NCBI GenBank assembly: GCA_013203465.1
Contig: JABMNR010000197.1
Coordinates: forward strand, 1 to 47,930
Source of the DNA: Alphaproteobacteria bacterium
GTDB taxonomy: Bacteria; Pseudomonadota; Alphaproteobacteria; Thalassobaculales; Thalassobaculaceae
Length of the DNA stretch: 47,930 nt
Reading direction: 5' to 3'
Below, in pieces: positions 17,009 through 26,026 of the stretch. Made by a program: the position numbers and the translations under genes. The notes under the pieces are model-generated. The model searched no databases and was not told where the DNA came from. It worked only from the letters and a program-made list of their open reading frames with translations. Within the stretch, counting starts at the first letter, position 1. Every line of letters begins with the position of its first letter.

Positions 17009-17974
17009 GTGACGGAACCCAATATTGGCCCGGGAGTGCATCCGGATCTGGTCAAGGTCCTGACCGCCGTGGCGGCCCTCGGCGTCAAGCCGATCCAGGT
17101 CCTGGACCCGGTCGCGGCCCGGCAACAGATGGAATGGACCGTGGCGCAGCGCCGTGTCCCGCCGGTGGAGGTTGGCGCCGTCCTGGATCGAACCATCCCG
17201 GGACCGGGTGGCGATATCGCCGTGCGGGTGTATCGGCCCGTTGGTTCGGGGGACGCCGTCCTGCCGGCCTTGCTGTATTTCCACGGCGGCGGCCATGTCA
17301 TCGGCAGTCTGACCACCCATGACGGTGTTGGCCGGAGCCTGTGCGCGCTGGCCGGCTGTCTGGTGCTCTCGGTGGACTATCGCATGGGACCGGAGCATCG
17401 GTTTCCGGCGGCGGTCGAGGATGCGTGGGCGGCGTTGGCCTGGCTGGCGCAGCATGGCGCGGAGATTGGCGCCGACACCACGCGCTTGGCGGTCGGCGGT
17501 GACAGCGCCGGCGGTAATTTGGCCACCGTTCTGGCGCTGATGGCCCGTGACGCGGGCGGCCCGGCGTTGCGGCATCAGTTGCTGATCTACCCCTTGGTCG
17601 ACTACCGCTGTGCCTCGCCGAGCTACGAACGCTACGCCACCGGCTACGGTTTGCTGGAGGCGGACACCATGGTGTGGTTTCGCGATCATTACCTCCGCGA
17701 CATCGCCGACGCCGACGATTGGCGGGCTTCGCCGTTGCTGGCGTCCGATCACACGAACCTGCCGCCGGCGCATGTGGTGGTCGCCGAGTGTGATGTGCTG
17801 CACGACGAGGTGGTCGCCTATGCCGAGCGCCTGACCTCGGCCGGTGTGGCGGTTGATGTGGTCACCTACCCGGGGATGGTGCATGCGTTCTTCCCGATGA
17901 CGGTGGCCGTGGCCGGTGCCGATGAAGCCAACGCGCGGGCGGCGGTGGCGCTCAGACAAGCCCTGATGGCGTAG
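17009..17974 (+). CDS. alpha/beta hydrolase, hormone-sensitive-lipase family
   Basis: A 321-residue cytosolic esterase. The oxyanion-hole motif H92-G-G-G precedes the nucleophile elbow GDSAGG with Ser166; Asp262 (ECDVLHDE) and His292 (GMVHAFF) complete the triad. This is the bacterial HSL (family IV) type, which hydrolyses short acyl esters or lactones. It starts with GTG at 17009 behind a strong GGGAGGCGAG site. It is 52 bases after the SDR gene and probably in the same transcript, so the product alcohol of ester cleavage could be the SDR's substrate (inference). Confidence 0.9.
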   Translation: MTEPNIGPGVHPDLVKVLTAVAALGVKPIQVLDPVAARQQMEWTVAQRRVPPVEVGAVLDRTIPGPGGDIAVRVYRPVGSGDAVLPALLYFHGGGHVIGSLTTHDGVGRSLCALAGCLVLSVDYRMGPEHRFPAAVEDAWAALAWLAQHGAEIGADTTRLAVGGDSAGGNLATVLALMARDAGGPALRHQLLIYPLVDYRCASPSYERYATGYGLLEADTMVWFRDHYLRDIADADDWRASPLLASDHTNLPPAHVVVAECDVLHDEVVAYAERLTSAGVAVDVVTYPGMVHAFFPMTVAVAGADEANARAAVALRQALMA

Positions 17975-18005
17975 CCGCCGAAGGCTTGACGCGGGCTGTC
18001 GGTGC

Positions 18006-18034
18006 TTGTGAGCGGGGGCTCCGGCCGCTACCGT
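18006..18034 (+). promoter_or_regulatory. promoter-like repeat, copy 2 (upstream of iron alcohol dehydrogenase)
   Basis: TTGTGA (18006-18011), 17-base spacer, TACCGT (18029-18034), nearly identical to 16072-16100, with the spacer dyad AGCGGG/GCCGCT carrying one mismatch. Similarity continues weakly downstream (GATCGCG, CCGAA). Expected +1 is near 18041, 40 bases before the start codon of the next gene. Confidence 0.55.
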
Positions 18035-18080
18035 CCGAGCGTGGAAGCGAACCGATCGCGTCCGAATCAAGGAGGCGGGA

Positions 18081-19262
18081 ATGAGCGGCTTTCCAAGTGG
18101 TATATGGCGGTTCCCGACCGAGATCCGGTTTGGCCCGGGGCGGGTGGATGAGCTGGCCTCGGCCTGTGGCGACGCCGGCATGCGCCGGCCGCTGATCGTC
18201 ACCGACGAGGGGTTGGCGCGGCACTCGATGATCGGCGGTGCCCGCGACGCCTTGCAGGACGCCGGCATGGCGGCGGAAGTGTTCGCCCGGGTGCGGGGTA
18301 ATCCGACCGGCACCAATGTACGGGATGGCATGGAGGCGTTCCGCGACGGCGATTTTGATGGCGTTGTGGCGTTCGGTGGCGGCTCGGCCTTGGACGCGGG
18401 CAAGGCGATCGCCATGGCCACCTACCAACAAGCCGAGCTGTTCGATTTGCACGTCAGCGCCGAAGGACCGGGTCGAGGGCCGGGGGCGATCGATGGGTCC
18501 CGCGTCGCACCGGTGGTGGCGGTGCCGACCACGGCGGGCACCGGATCGGAGACCGGGCGGGCGGCGGTGGTGACCGAGGAGGCGACCCAGCAGAAGCGCA
18601 TCTTCGTTCACCCTGCAATGATGCCGCGCATCGTGATTGAGGACCCCAAGCTCACGGTTGGCCTGCCGGCTAATCTCACCGCCTGGACCGGGCTCGACGC
18701 GCTGGCCCATTGCTTCGAGGCGCTATCGGTGCCGGAGCTGCATCCGTTCTGCGACGGCGTGGCCATGGAGGGTATGCGGTTGATCCACACGTGGCTGCCG
18801 CGCGCGGTCGATGACGGCCGGGATTTGGAGGCGCGGGGCCACATGCTGGTGGCGGCCTCGATGGGCTCGACCGCGTTTCAGAAGGGGCTCGGCGCGATCC
18901 ATGCGCTCAGCCATCCGGTCGGCGCCCGCTACGACACTCACCACGGCCTGACCAACGCGGTGTTCTTTCCCTACGTGCTGGCGTTCAACGCCGAGGCGAT
19001 CGCCGATAAATGTGATCGGCTTTCGGCTTATCTTGGCTTGGCCAAGCCGGGGGTTACCGGCGTGATGGATTGGGTGCTGGAGCTGCGCGAGCGGTTCGAG
19101 GTGCCGCATACCTTGGCTGGACTTGGGGTCGACGACGGTGAACTCGACGCCCTCGCCGAGGCGGCGGCGGCCGACCCCTCGGCACCAAGCAACCCGGTGC
19201 CGCTCGACGCCATGTCATTGAAGCGCTTGTATCTCGATGCGCTGGAAGGCCGGTTGCCGTGA
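18081..19262 (+). CDS. iron-containing alcohol dehydrogenase
   Basis: A 393-residue group III (Fe) alcohol dehydrogenase. The NAD-binding half has VAFGGGSALDAGKAIA and PTTAGTGSE; the metal site lies in DALAHCFEA and in GLGAIHALSHPVGARYDTHHG, which supplies the His ligands. It should reduce aldehydes or oxidise alcohols with NAD(H). ATG 18081 follows GGAGGCGGGA. The promoter-like repeat upstream suggests it is transcribed on its own but co-regulated with the SDR gene. Maleylacetate reductase is a related possibility, not favoured because no aromatic ring-cleavage genes are near. Confidence 0.9.
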   Translation: MSGFPSGIWRFPTEIRFGPGRVDELASACGDAGMRRPLIVTDEGLARHSMIGGARDALQDAGMAAEVFARVRGNPTGTNVRDGMEAFRDGDFDGVVAFGGGSALDAGKAIAMATYQQAELFDLHVSAEGPGRGPGAIDGSRVAPVVAVPTTAGTGSETGRAAVVTEEATQQKRIFVHPAMMPRIVIEDPKLTVGLPANLTAWTGLDALAHCFEALSVPELHPFCDGVAMEGMRLIHTWLPRAVDDGRDLEARGHMLVAASMGSTAFQKGLGAIHALSHPVGARYDTHHGLTNAVFFPYVLAFNAEAIADKCDRLSAYLGLAKPGVTGVMDWVLELRERFEVPHTLAGLGVDDGELDALAEAAAADPSAPSNPVPLDAMSLKRLYLDALEGRLP

Positions 19263-19309
19263 CCGGAGGCCCTCGTTAAATCGCGTCACCGCCGAGAGGA
19301 AGGCTTGCC

Positions 19310-20308
19310 ATGAGCGCTGCCGACTACGCCGCCGCCAAATCCATTCCGCTCAGCGCCATCCCGGTGATTGATGTCGCACCATTGATCGTCGGCGGTGATG
19401 CGGAGCCGGTTGCCGAGGCGCTGATCCGGGCGGCGACCGAGGTCGGGTTCTTCTACGTGCGCGGCCACGGATTGCCGGAGGCGGTGGTGGCGGGCGCGGT
19501 CGCGGCCATGGAGGCGTTCTTCGATCTGCCGCACGATGCCAAGGCGACCGTACCGGTCGATCGCACGCAACGCGGCTGGATGGCGTCCGGCATGGCGACG
19601 CTGGACGAGGCCAGGACCCACGACCTGAAGGAAATCTTCTTCTGGGGGCCGGACTGGGCCGCTGACGATCTCGATGTGCTGGCCGGTGTGCCGATGATGG
19701 CGCCGAACAAATGGCCGGATACGGTGATGCCGTCGCTGCGGCCGGCGGTGCTGGCCTATCACCAAGCGGTGTCGGCGTTGGGGCGGCGGTTGCTGTCGGC
19801 GATCGCCCTGGGCCTCGGGCTCGATCCGGGGTTTTTCGCGAGCCGTTACACCAAGCCGCTGGGGCGCGGACAGTTGGTGTACTACCCGCCCTCCGAAGGC
19901 GATGACGAGGCCGAGGGTCGGTTCGGCGCCGCACCGCATACCGATTTCGGCGCGCTGACCCTGCTGTTGCAGGACATGAACGGCGGCTTGCAGGTGCGCA
20001 ATCGGGACGGCGAGTGGATCGCCGCCACGCCGATACCCGATACCATCGTCTGCAACATCGGCGATCTGTTGCAGCGCTGGTCGAACGACCGGCTGCAATC
20101 GACCCTGCATCGGGTGATCAACCGCTCGGGCCGGCGACGGCACTCGATCGCGTTCTTCTTCGACCCGGATTCCCGCGCGGTGATCGATCCGCGCGACATG
20201 GCGGCGGATGAGGCGCCGCGCCACGCGCCGGTGACCGCGGGCGAGCATATCCTGGGCCGTAACGCCCGCGCCTTCGCCCAGTACAAGGACGAACCGACCA
20301 AGGACTGA
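19310..20308 (+). CDS. 2OG-Fe(II) oxygenase, isopenicillin N synthase-like
   Basis: A 332-residue DIOX_N plus 2OG-FeII_Oxy protein. The N-terminal part begins IPVIDVAPL and contains EVGFFYVRGHG, as in plant and fungal DIOX enzymes. Iron ligands are His210-x-Asp212 (PHTDFGALTLL) and His267 (STLHRVI), and the 2OG-binding R277-x-S279 is in RHSIAFF. The substrate is unknown; bacterial members act on small acids, flavonoid-like or purine compounds. The ATG follows GAGAGGAAGG. It ends four bases before the convergent soxG stop. It closes the SDR-esterase-dehydrogenase block and may share its substrate. Confidence 0.9.
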   Translation: MSAADYAAAKSIPLSAIPVIDVAPLIVGGDAEPVAEALIRAATEVGFFYVRGHGLPEAVVAGAVAAMEAFFDLPHDAKATVPVDRTQRGWMASGMATLDEARTHDLKEIFFWGPDWAADDLDVLAGVPMMAPNKWPDTVMPSLRPAVLAYHQAVSALGRRLLSAIALGLGLDPGFFASRYTKPLGRGQLVYYPPSEGDDEAEGRFGAAPHTDFGALTLLLQDMNGGLQVRNRDGEWIAATPIPDTIVCNIGDLLQRWSNDRLQSTLHRVINRSGRRRHSIAFFFDPDSRAVIDPRDMAADEAPRHAPVTAGEHILGRNARAFAQYKDEPTKD

Positions 20309-20312
20309 TGGC

Positions 20313-20918
20313 CTACGCCGTCTCGATCCGGCACCCGACTTCAAGCGACGCGTCGAGCAGCCAGTCCCACAGGTAGCGGGCGAAAGAGCGGCGGACGATG
20401 AGCTGATAGCTCGGGGTGTCGTCCAATTGCCGCAGGATGACGTTGGCGTGGGCCAGATGGCTCTGCGCGCAGTGGCCGGGACCGAAGGCGCGGGGGTGCA
20501 GGTCGACCGGCCAACCCTTGGACAGCACCCAGCGGGCCTTGGCGCCCGACAGCCGCAGGGTGGCGTAGCTGTCCGACAAATCGACCACCGAGGTGTGAAC
20601 GCCGGCCAGCGCCTTTTCCAACGCCGCCGCGATCTTGGTCTCGTCGCCGGCAGGGGTGACGATCAGCCACTCGTCGGGGCCGAGCCACAGGACGACGCCC
20701 GCCTTGCCCTCGACGACCGTGTTGGGCGCGACCGGCGGTTCGGCGCCGACGGCCTTGCTCACGGCGGCAAGGAAGCCCTTGTCCGTGGCATCGCCGCGCA
20801 GGTTCAGCAGCCCGGGCAGCCGCTCCTCGCGCAGAACGACACCGGCGTCGTGCGGTCCGCCGACGGGGCCGATGGTGCCATCCAGCGGCGTGCGGGAGGA
20901 AAGTGCGGGCTCAGCCAT
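20313..20918 (-). CDS. soxG: sarcosine oxidase gamma subunit
   Basis: A 201-residue subunit of heterotetrameric sarcosine oxidase, which demethylates sarcosine to glycine and passes the one-carbon unit to tetrahydrofolate. It resembles the folate-binding half of GcvT (LRGDATDKGFLAAV, LGPDEWLIVTP, SYATLRLSGAKARWVLSKG), as known for SoxG. The ATG at 20918 has GGAAGGGAG upstream and overlaps the soxA stop by eight bases; an in-frame ATG 24 bases earlier is less likely. It is last in the soxBDAG run. Confidence 0.93.
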   Translation of the reverse strand: MAEPALSSRTPLDGTIGPVGGPHDAGVVLREERLPGLLNLRGDATDKGFLAAVSKAVGAEPPVAPNTVVEGKAGVVLWLGPDEWLIVTPAGDETKIAAALEKALAGVHTSVVDLSDSYATLRLSGAKARWVLSKGWPVDLHPRAFGPGHCAQSHLAHANVILRQLDDTPSYQLIVRRSFARYLWDWLLDASLEVGCRIETA

Positions 20919-23900
20919 CACGGCGGCTCCCTTCCGGATCAAAAAACAGTGTGTCGGTCACCGTCACCTTGACGGTGCGGCCGGCCAACGGAACGTGCAG
21001 AGCCTGACCCTTGCGGCCATGCCCGCCCTTGATCAGCGCCATGGCGATCGAGCGGCCGGCGTTGGGGCTGTAATAGGACGAGGTGACATGGCCGAGCATG
21101 GCCATCGGCGGTGCCGCTTTCAGGGTCTCGACCAGATGGGCACCCTCCGGCAGCACCTCGTTCGGGTCTTCGGTCAACAGGCCGACCAACTGCTTGCGGT
21201 TCGGGTCCCGCAGATCGGGCCGGGCCAGGCCGCGCTTGCCAATGAAGTCGGCCTTGGTCTTGGAGACGATCCAGTCCATGCCGAGATCGATCGGGGTGAC
21301 CGAGCCGTCGGTTTCCTGGCCGACGATGATGAACCCCTTCTCGGCCCGCAGCACGTGCATCGCTTCGGTGCCGTAAGGGGTGATGCCGTGCCTCTCGCCC
21401 GCCGCCATCAGCGCCTCCCACAACGCCAGGCCATAGCGTGACGGCACGTTGATCTCGAAGCTCATCTCACCGGTGAAGGAGATGCGGAACACCCGGGCCG
21501 GGATGCCGGCGACCGTGCCCTCGCGCATCGCCATGAACGGAAAGGCGTCGTTCGTGAGGTCGATGTCACGGCACAGCTCGGCCAGCAGGTCGCGGCACTT
21601 CGGCCCGCAGATCGAAGCGACCGCCCACTGCTCGGTGACCGAGGTGAGATGGACTTCCAGCTCCGGCCATTCGGTCTGCAGGAACTCCTCCAGCCAGCCG
21701 AGCACCGGGGCGGCGCCGCCGGTGGTGGTGGTCATGTGGAAATGATCGTCGGCCAGCCGGGTGGTCACGCCGTCGTCCATCACCATGCCGTCATCCTTGA
21801 GCATCAGGCCGTAGCGGCAACGGCCGATCCCCAGCTTGAGCCAGGCATTGGTGTAGACCCGGTTGAGGAACTCGGCGGCATCCTTGCCGCGCACGTCGAT
21901 CTTGCCCAGGGTCGTGGCGTCGAGGATGCCGACACCCTGGCGCGCGGCCAGAACCTCGCGGTCGACCGCCTGACGGAAACTCTCTCCGGGTTTCGGGTAG
22001 TACCAGGCGCGCATCCATTGGCCGACATGCTCGACCTTCGCCACACGGGCGCGGTGCCACGGGTCCATCGGCGTGGTCCGCACCGGATCGAACAGCGCCC
22101 CGTGGTCACGCCCGGCGTAGACGCCGATGGTCGATGGTGTGTAGGGCGGGCGAAACGTGGTGGTGCCGACGGCGGGAATATCCTTGCCCAGCGCGTCGCC
22201 GAGGATCGCCAGGGCGTTGACGTTGGAAGTCTTGCCCTGATCGGTGCCCATGCCGGTGGTGGTGTAGCGCTTGACATGCTCGACCGAGCGGTAGCCCTCA
22301 CGTGCCGCCAGCATCAGGTCGGCGGCGGTGACGTCGTTCTGGAAGTCGACGAAGTGCTTGCCCTTGTGGCCGATCGGCTTGTCCGACGGCAGGGTCCAGA
22401 GGGCCCGGTGCGTGCCGAGGGTGGGTTCCTCGACCTTGGGGGCCGCCGGTTGCCGGGCGGTGTGGCCGCTGGCGCGCGCCGCCTCCAACCCGGCCTTGAT
22501 GCCGTCCTTCAGCGCCCGCTCGACCGTCAGCTCGCCGTTGCAGCCGCCGACGCTGGTCTCGGCTTCGTGGCTGATGTTCGGCACGAAGGCGTGCAGCGTC
22601 TCGTTCCAGGCGAGTTTGCCGCGGCTTTGGCTGAACAAGTGGACGGTCGGGTTGAAGCCGCCGACCATGGCGATGGCGTCGCAGTCGATCGGCCGCGCCG
22701 CACCGGCCAAGCCCTTACCGTCGGCGGTCATCGGCGCTACCTGGGCAGCCTCGACCCGCTTGCCGCCAAGCGCGCCGACCACCGAGTGTTGAGCTAGAAT
22801 ATCGATACCCTTGGCGCGGGCGGCGTCGACCAGGGCACCCGAGGGATCGGCCCGCAGATCGACGATGCCGGCGACGGTGGCGTGCCGGGCGGCCAACGCC
22901 AGCGCCGTCCGGTAGCCGTCGTCGTTGCCGGTCACGATCAGCGGTCTGCGTCCGGCCAGCACGCCGTAGCGTACGGCGTAGCCGCGCATCGCCGACGACA
23001 GCATGACCCCCGGCCGGTCGTTGTCGCGGAACACCAGCGGCCGCTCGATCGCACCGGTCGCCAGTACCACGCGTTTGGCCCGGATCTTCCACAGCCGTTG
23101 GCGCGGCAGGGTCGGGATCGCCGCCCCCAGATGGTCGGTCACCCGCTCGACGGCGGTCAGGTAGTTGTGGTCGTAGTAACCGTTCACCGTGGTCCGCAGC
23201 AGCAACGTGACCTCGGGCATCGACTGTAGCTCGGCGATGGTCGCCGCCACCCACTCGGCGGGTGCTGCGCCGCCGATCAACACATCGTCCTCGCCAAGCA
23301 GCGAGCCGCCGAACTCCGCCTGTTCGTCGGCCAGGATCACCCGCGCGCCGCTGCGCCCGGCGGCCAACGCCGCCGCCAGCCCGGCGGGGCCGCCGCCGGC
23401 GATCAGCACGTCGGCGTGGATATGGATTTTCTCGTAGCGGTCGGGGTCGGGGCCTTCCGGCGCCTTGCCGAGGCCGGCGGCGTGGCGGATCACTTCCTCG
23501 TAGGTGCGCCAGAACGAAGCCGGCCACATGAAGGTCTTGTAGTAGAAACCGGCCGGGAACAGCCGGTGCAACGCCGAATTCACCGCGCCGATATCCCAGG
23601 CAAGGCTTGGCCAGCGGTTCTGGCTCGCGGCATCCAGCCCGTCGAACAGCTCGATCTGCGTCGCCCGCAGGTTCGGCTCGGTCCGGTTGCCGCGCGCCAA
23701 TTGGATCAGCGCGTTCGGCTCCTCCGAGCCAAGACCGAGAAGCCCGCGCGGCCGGTGATACTTGAAGCTGCGGCCGACCAGATGAATGTCGTTGGCCAGC
23801 AGCGCCGAGGCCAGGGTGTCGCCCGCGAACCCGTGAAAGCTGTTGCCGTCGAACCGGAAGGTCAGCGGACGCGACCGGTCGATCCGGCCGCCGCTGGGCG

Positions 23901-23922
23901 TGCGATTGGTCTGGTCGCTCAC
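20911..23922 (-). CDS. soxA: sarcosine oxidase alpha subunit
   Basis: A 1003-residue subunit, full length for the family. The N-terminal 2Fe-2S ferredoxin-like domain without clusters (LTFRFDGNSFHGFAGDTLASAL) is followed by an NAD/FAD-binding domain with AGGGPAGLAAALAAG and ATGAIERPLVF. The C-terminal half is a GcvT-like aminomethyltransferase domain (KIDVRGKDAAEFLNRVYTN, GEMSFEINVP) that transfers the one-carbon unit to folate. The start is GTG at 23922, overlapping the soxD stop as GTGA with AAGGAG upstream. The frame is open to 24114, but the extra residues are out-of-frame soxD sequence. Confidence 0.96.
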   Translation of the reverse strand: MSDQTNRTPSGGRIDRSRPLTFRFDGNSFHGFAGDTLASALLANDIHLVGRSFKYHRPRGLLGLGSEEPNALIQLARGNRTEPNLRATQIELFDGLDAASQNRWPSLAWDIGAVNSALHRLFPAGFYYKTFMWPASFWRTYEEVIRHAAGLGKAPEGPDPDRYEKIHIHADVLIAGGGPAGLAAALAAGRSGARVILADEQAEFGGSLLGEDDVLIGGAAPAEWVAATIAELQSMPEVTLLLRTTVNGYYDHNYLTAVERVTDHLGAAIPTLPRQRLWKIRAKRVVLATGAIERPLVFRDNDRPGVMLSSAMRGYAVRYGVLAGRRPLIVTGNDDGYRTALALAARHATVAGIVDLRADPSGALVDAARAKGIDILAQHSVVGALGGKRVEAAQVAPMTADGKGLAGAARPIDCDAIAMVGGFNPTVHLFSQSRGKLAWNETLHAFVPNISHEAETSVGGCNGELTVERALKDGIKAGLEAARASGHTARQPAAPKVEEPTLGTHRALWTLPSDKPIGHKGKHFVDFQNDVTAADLMLAAREGYRSVEHVKRYTTTGMGTDQGKTSNVNALAILGDALGKDIPAVGTTTFRPPYTPSTIGVYAGRDHGALFDPVRTTPMDPWHRARVAKVEHVGQWMRAWYYPKPGESFRQAVDREVLAARQGVGILDATTLGKIDVRGKDAAEFLNRVYTNAWLKLGIGRCRYGLMLKDDGMVMDDGVTTRLADDHFHMTTTTGGAAPVLGWLEEFLQTEWPELEVHLTSVTEQWAVASICGPKCRDLLAELCRDIDLTNDAFPFMAMREGTVAGIPARVFRISFTGEMSFEINVPSRYGLALWEALMAAGERHGITPYGTEAMHVLRAEKGFIIVGQETDGSVTPIDLGMDWIVSKTKADFIGKRGLARPDLRDPNRKQLVGLLTEDPNEVLPEGAHLVETLKAAPPMAMLGHVTSSYYSPNAGRSIAMALIKGGHGRKGQALHVPLAGRTVKVTVTDTLFFDPEGSRRDG

Positions 23923-24227
23923 CCTTGGGACTCCTTCTTGGCGGGCGCGGTGGGCTCGGCCGGGGGCGTCCCGCCAACCTTGTAGACCGCCAGAATTTCG
24001 TGGCTGTTGGTGTCGCGCAGCACGTTGAACCAGCGCCGGCACCCGGCGGCGTGCATCCAGCGTTCGCGGAACGGTCCCTTGGGGTTGTTGCGCAGATAGA
24101 GGTAGTCCGCCCATTGCTCATCGCTGGTCGCCGAGGGATCGGCCGGACGGACGATATGCGCCTCGTTGCCGTAGCTGAACTCGGCGTCGTCGCGCGGGCC
24201 GCACCAGGGACAGGGGATCAGCAACAT
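23919..24227 (-). CDS. soxD: sarcosine oxidase delta subunit
   Basis: A 102-residue zinc-binding subunit. The zinc ligands are visible: CPWCG near residues 6-10, and His/Cys in MHAAGCRRWFNV (about 60-71). The middle motif EQWADYLYLRNNPKGPFRERW is diagnostic. The ATG at 24227 has a perfect AGGAGGAG site. The C-terminus has a proline/alanine/lysine extension (GGTPPAEPTAPAKKESQG) slightly longer than usual. It overlaps soxA by four bases. Confidence 0.95.
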   Translation of the reverse strand: MLLIPCPWCGPRDDAEFSYGNEAHIVRPADPSATSDEQWADYLYLRNNPKGPFRERWMHAAGCRRWFNVLRDTNSHEILAVYKVGGTPPAEPTAPAKKESQG

Positions 24228-24249
24228 GGGTCTCTCCTCCTGTCCGTGT

Positions 24250-25539
24250 TCAGTGAGCGACGCCGGCGGCGCCGTGTTCATCCACCAGGAAGCCGGTGCG
24301 GAACCGTTCCAGACTGAACGGCGCGGCGATGGCGTTCGGCTGGCCGTTGGCCACCAGATCGGCGAACACATGGCCCGAGCCCGGCGTCGCCTTGAACCCG
24401 CCGGTGCCCCAGCCGCAGTTGAAGTACAGCCCGGGAACCGGGGTCTTGGAGATGATCGGCGAGGCGTCCGGGCAGGTGTCGACGATGCCACCCCAGGTGC
24501 GCAGCACCCGCAGGCGTGAGACGATCGGGTACAGCTCCACCGCCGCCGCCAGCAGATGCTCGACGATGTTGAGCGAACCGCGCTGGGCATAGGAGTTGTA
24601 GCTGTCGGTGCCGGCGCCGAAGACCAGCTCGCCCTTGTCGGATTGGCTGATGTACATGTGCACCGCGTTCGACATCACCACCGTGTCGATGCACGGCTTG
24701 ATCGGCTCCGACACCAGCGCCTGCAGCGGCCGCGCCTGGATCGGTAGCTTGAAGCCGGCCATCTCCGACAGCACCGCCGAATGCCCGGCCGCCACGCAGC
24801 CCACCTTCTTGGCGCCGATGAAGCCCTTGCTGGTCTCGACACCCTGGATCGCGCCGTCGGCCCCGCGCCGGAAACCGGTGACTTCGCAGTTCTGGATGAT
24901 GTCGACGCCGAAATCATCGGCCGCGCGGGCATAGCCCCAGGCCACCGCGTCGTGCCGGGCGGTGCCGCCGCGTTTCTGGATGAAACCGCCCATCACCGGA
25001 TAGCGGATGCTCGGGTCGGTGTTGATGATCGGCACCAGCTTCTTGATGTCGGCGGCGGTCAGCACCTCGGTGTCGATGCCGTTCAGGCGGATCGCCTCGA
25101 CCCGGCGGCGCATCTCCCGCAGTTCGTGCTCGGAGTGGGCCAGGGTAATCACGCCGCGCTGGCTGAACATGACGTTGAAGTTCAGCTCCTGGCTCATGGT
25201 CTCCCAGAGCTTGAGCGCGTGCTCGTAGATCGCCGCCGACTGATCCCAGAGATAGTTCGAACGGATGATGGTGGTGTTGCGGCCGGTATTGCCGCCGCCG
25301 ATCCAGCCTTTTTCCAGCACCGCCACGTTGCGGATGCCGTGCACCGAGGCGAGGTAGTACGCCGTCGCCAGCCCGTGGCCGCCGCCGCCGACGATGATCG
25401 CGTCATAGGACGGCTTCGGCTCCGGGCTGCGCCACGCGGCCTGCCAGTTCTCGTGATAGCTCAGCGCGTTGCGCGCCAGCGCGAAGATGGAGTAGCGCGG
25501 TTTGCCCGTCGGCCCGCGCCGGCCCATGCCGAGTGCCAT
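24250..25539 (-). CDS. soxB: sarcosine oxidase beta subunit
   Basis: A 429-residue FAD/FMN amine oxidase subunit where sarcosine is oxidised. The FAD motif [18 protein letters not shown] is at about 48-64. His196 in [12 protein letters not shown] matches the histidine that carries covalent FMN in characterised enzymes. The N-terminus [19 protein letters not shown] is typical of SoxB. ATG 25539 is preferred because AAAGGG lies seven bases upstream; ATG 25527 is an alternative. The operon has no glyA or formyl-THF deformylase gene, which often accompany it. It is divergent from the higBA pair across 168 bases. Confidence 0.95.
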   Translation of the reverse strand: MALGMGRRGPTGKPRYSIFALARNALSYHENWQAAWRSPEPKPSYDAIIVGGGGHGLATAYYLASVHGIRNVAVLEKGWIGGGNTGRNTTIIRSNYLWDQSAAIYEHALKLWETMSQELNFNVMFSQRGVITLAHSEHELREMRRRVEAIRLNGIDTEVLTAADIKKLVPIINTDPSIRYPVMGGFIQKRGGTARHDAVAWGYARAADDFGVDIIQNCEVTGFRRGADGAIQGVETSKGFIGAKKVGCVAAGHSAVLSEMAGFKLPIQARPLQALVSEPIKPCIDTVVMSNAVHMYISQSDKGELVFGAGTDSYNSYAQRGSLNIVEHLLAAAVELYPIVSRLRVLRTWGGIVDTCPDASPIISKTPVPGLYFNCGWGTGGFKATPGSGHVFADLVANGQPNAIAAPFSLERFRTGFLVDEHGAAGVAH

Positions 25540-25665
25540 GCGGCGACCCTTTCGACGTCCAAAGATCGGCTTCGAAGCGCGCACCCTACCGCGCCCGCCG
25601 TGTCTTGTTTATCCGGGTGCGACGATTTCGGTCGTTTTCGGGGGGTACCACAAAGCAAAAGTGTT

Positions 25666-25704
25666 GTTACGTTTGACATAACAAACGGTACGCTTTACGT
25701 AACA
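25666..25704 (+). promoter_or_regulatory. higBA promoter/operator with overlapping repeats
   Basis: TTGACA (25673-25678), 17 bases, then TACGTA (25696-25701) form a promoter placing +1 at about 25708, the A of the toxin ATG, so the mRNA may be leaderless. The promoter overlaps an inverted repeat GTTACGT (25666-25672)/ACGTAAC (25697-25703). It also overlaps two 15-base direct repeats at 25669-25683 and 25690-25704 (12 of 15 identical) spaced 21 bases, two helical turns. This is a classic arrangement for autorepression by an antitoxin. Confidence 0.6.
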
Positions 25705-25707
25705 TGA

Positions 25708-25995
25708 ATGATCAAGAGCTTCGGCGATAAGACCACGTTGGCGATCGCGCGGGGCTTGGTGGTTCGTGGACACGCCTTCGATCTTCAAAAGGGCGCTCGG
25801 CGCAAGCTGGCGATGATCGAAGCGGCCGCGGTGCTAGAGGATCTGCGGGTGCCGCCGGGGAACCGCTTGGAAGCGTTGACCGGAGATCGAAAGGGCCAGT
25901 TCAGCATCCGGGTCAACCGGCAATGGCGGATTTGCTTCCGGTGGCGGAATGATGATGCCTATGACGTTGTGTTGGTCGACTATCACGCGGGCTGA
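25708..25995 (+). CDS. higB: HigB-family toxin (RelE/ParE superfamily)
   Basis: A 95-residue RelE-fold toxin of the 'killer protein' HigB type. The family core is intact: ARRKLAMIEAAAVLEDLRVPPGNRLEALTGDRKGQFSIRVNRQWRICFRW, then DVVLVDYH at the C-terminus. HigB toxins cut mRNA on the ribosome. The basic residues and C-terminal aromatic/His set needed for this are present. The ATG has no Shine-Dalgarno and lies six bases after the -10 box, so it may be read from a leaderless message. The toxin precedes the antitoxin, as is usual for higBA. Confidence 0.93.
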   Translation: MIKSFGDKTTLAIARGLVVRGHAFDLQKGARRKLAMIEAAAVLEDLRVPPGNRLEALTGDRKGQFSIRVNRQWRICFRWRNDDAYDVVLVDYHAG

Positions 25996-26026
25996 CCGAC
26001 AGAGTGGCGAGCAAGGGAATATGGTC

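Noticed and set aside
18081-19262. Maleylacetate reductase as identity of the iron dehydrogenase
   Set aside because: No ring-cleavage dioxygenase or other aromatic pathway gene nearby, and the His-rich Fe-ADH metal motif is intact.
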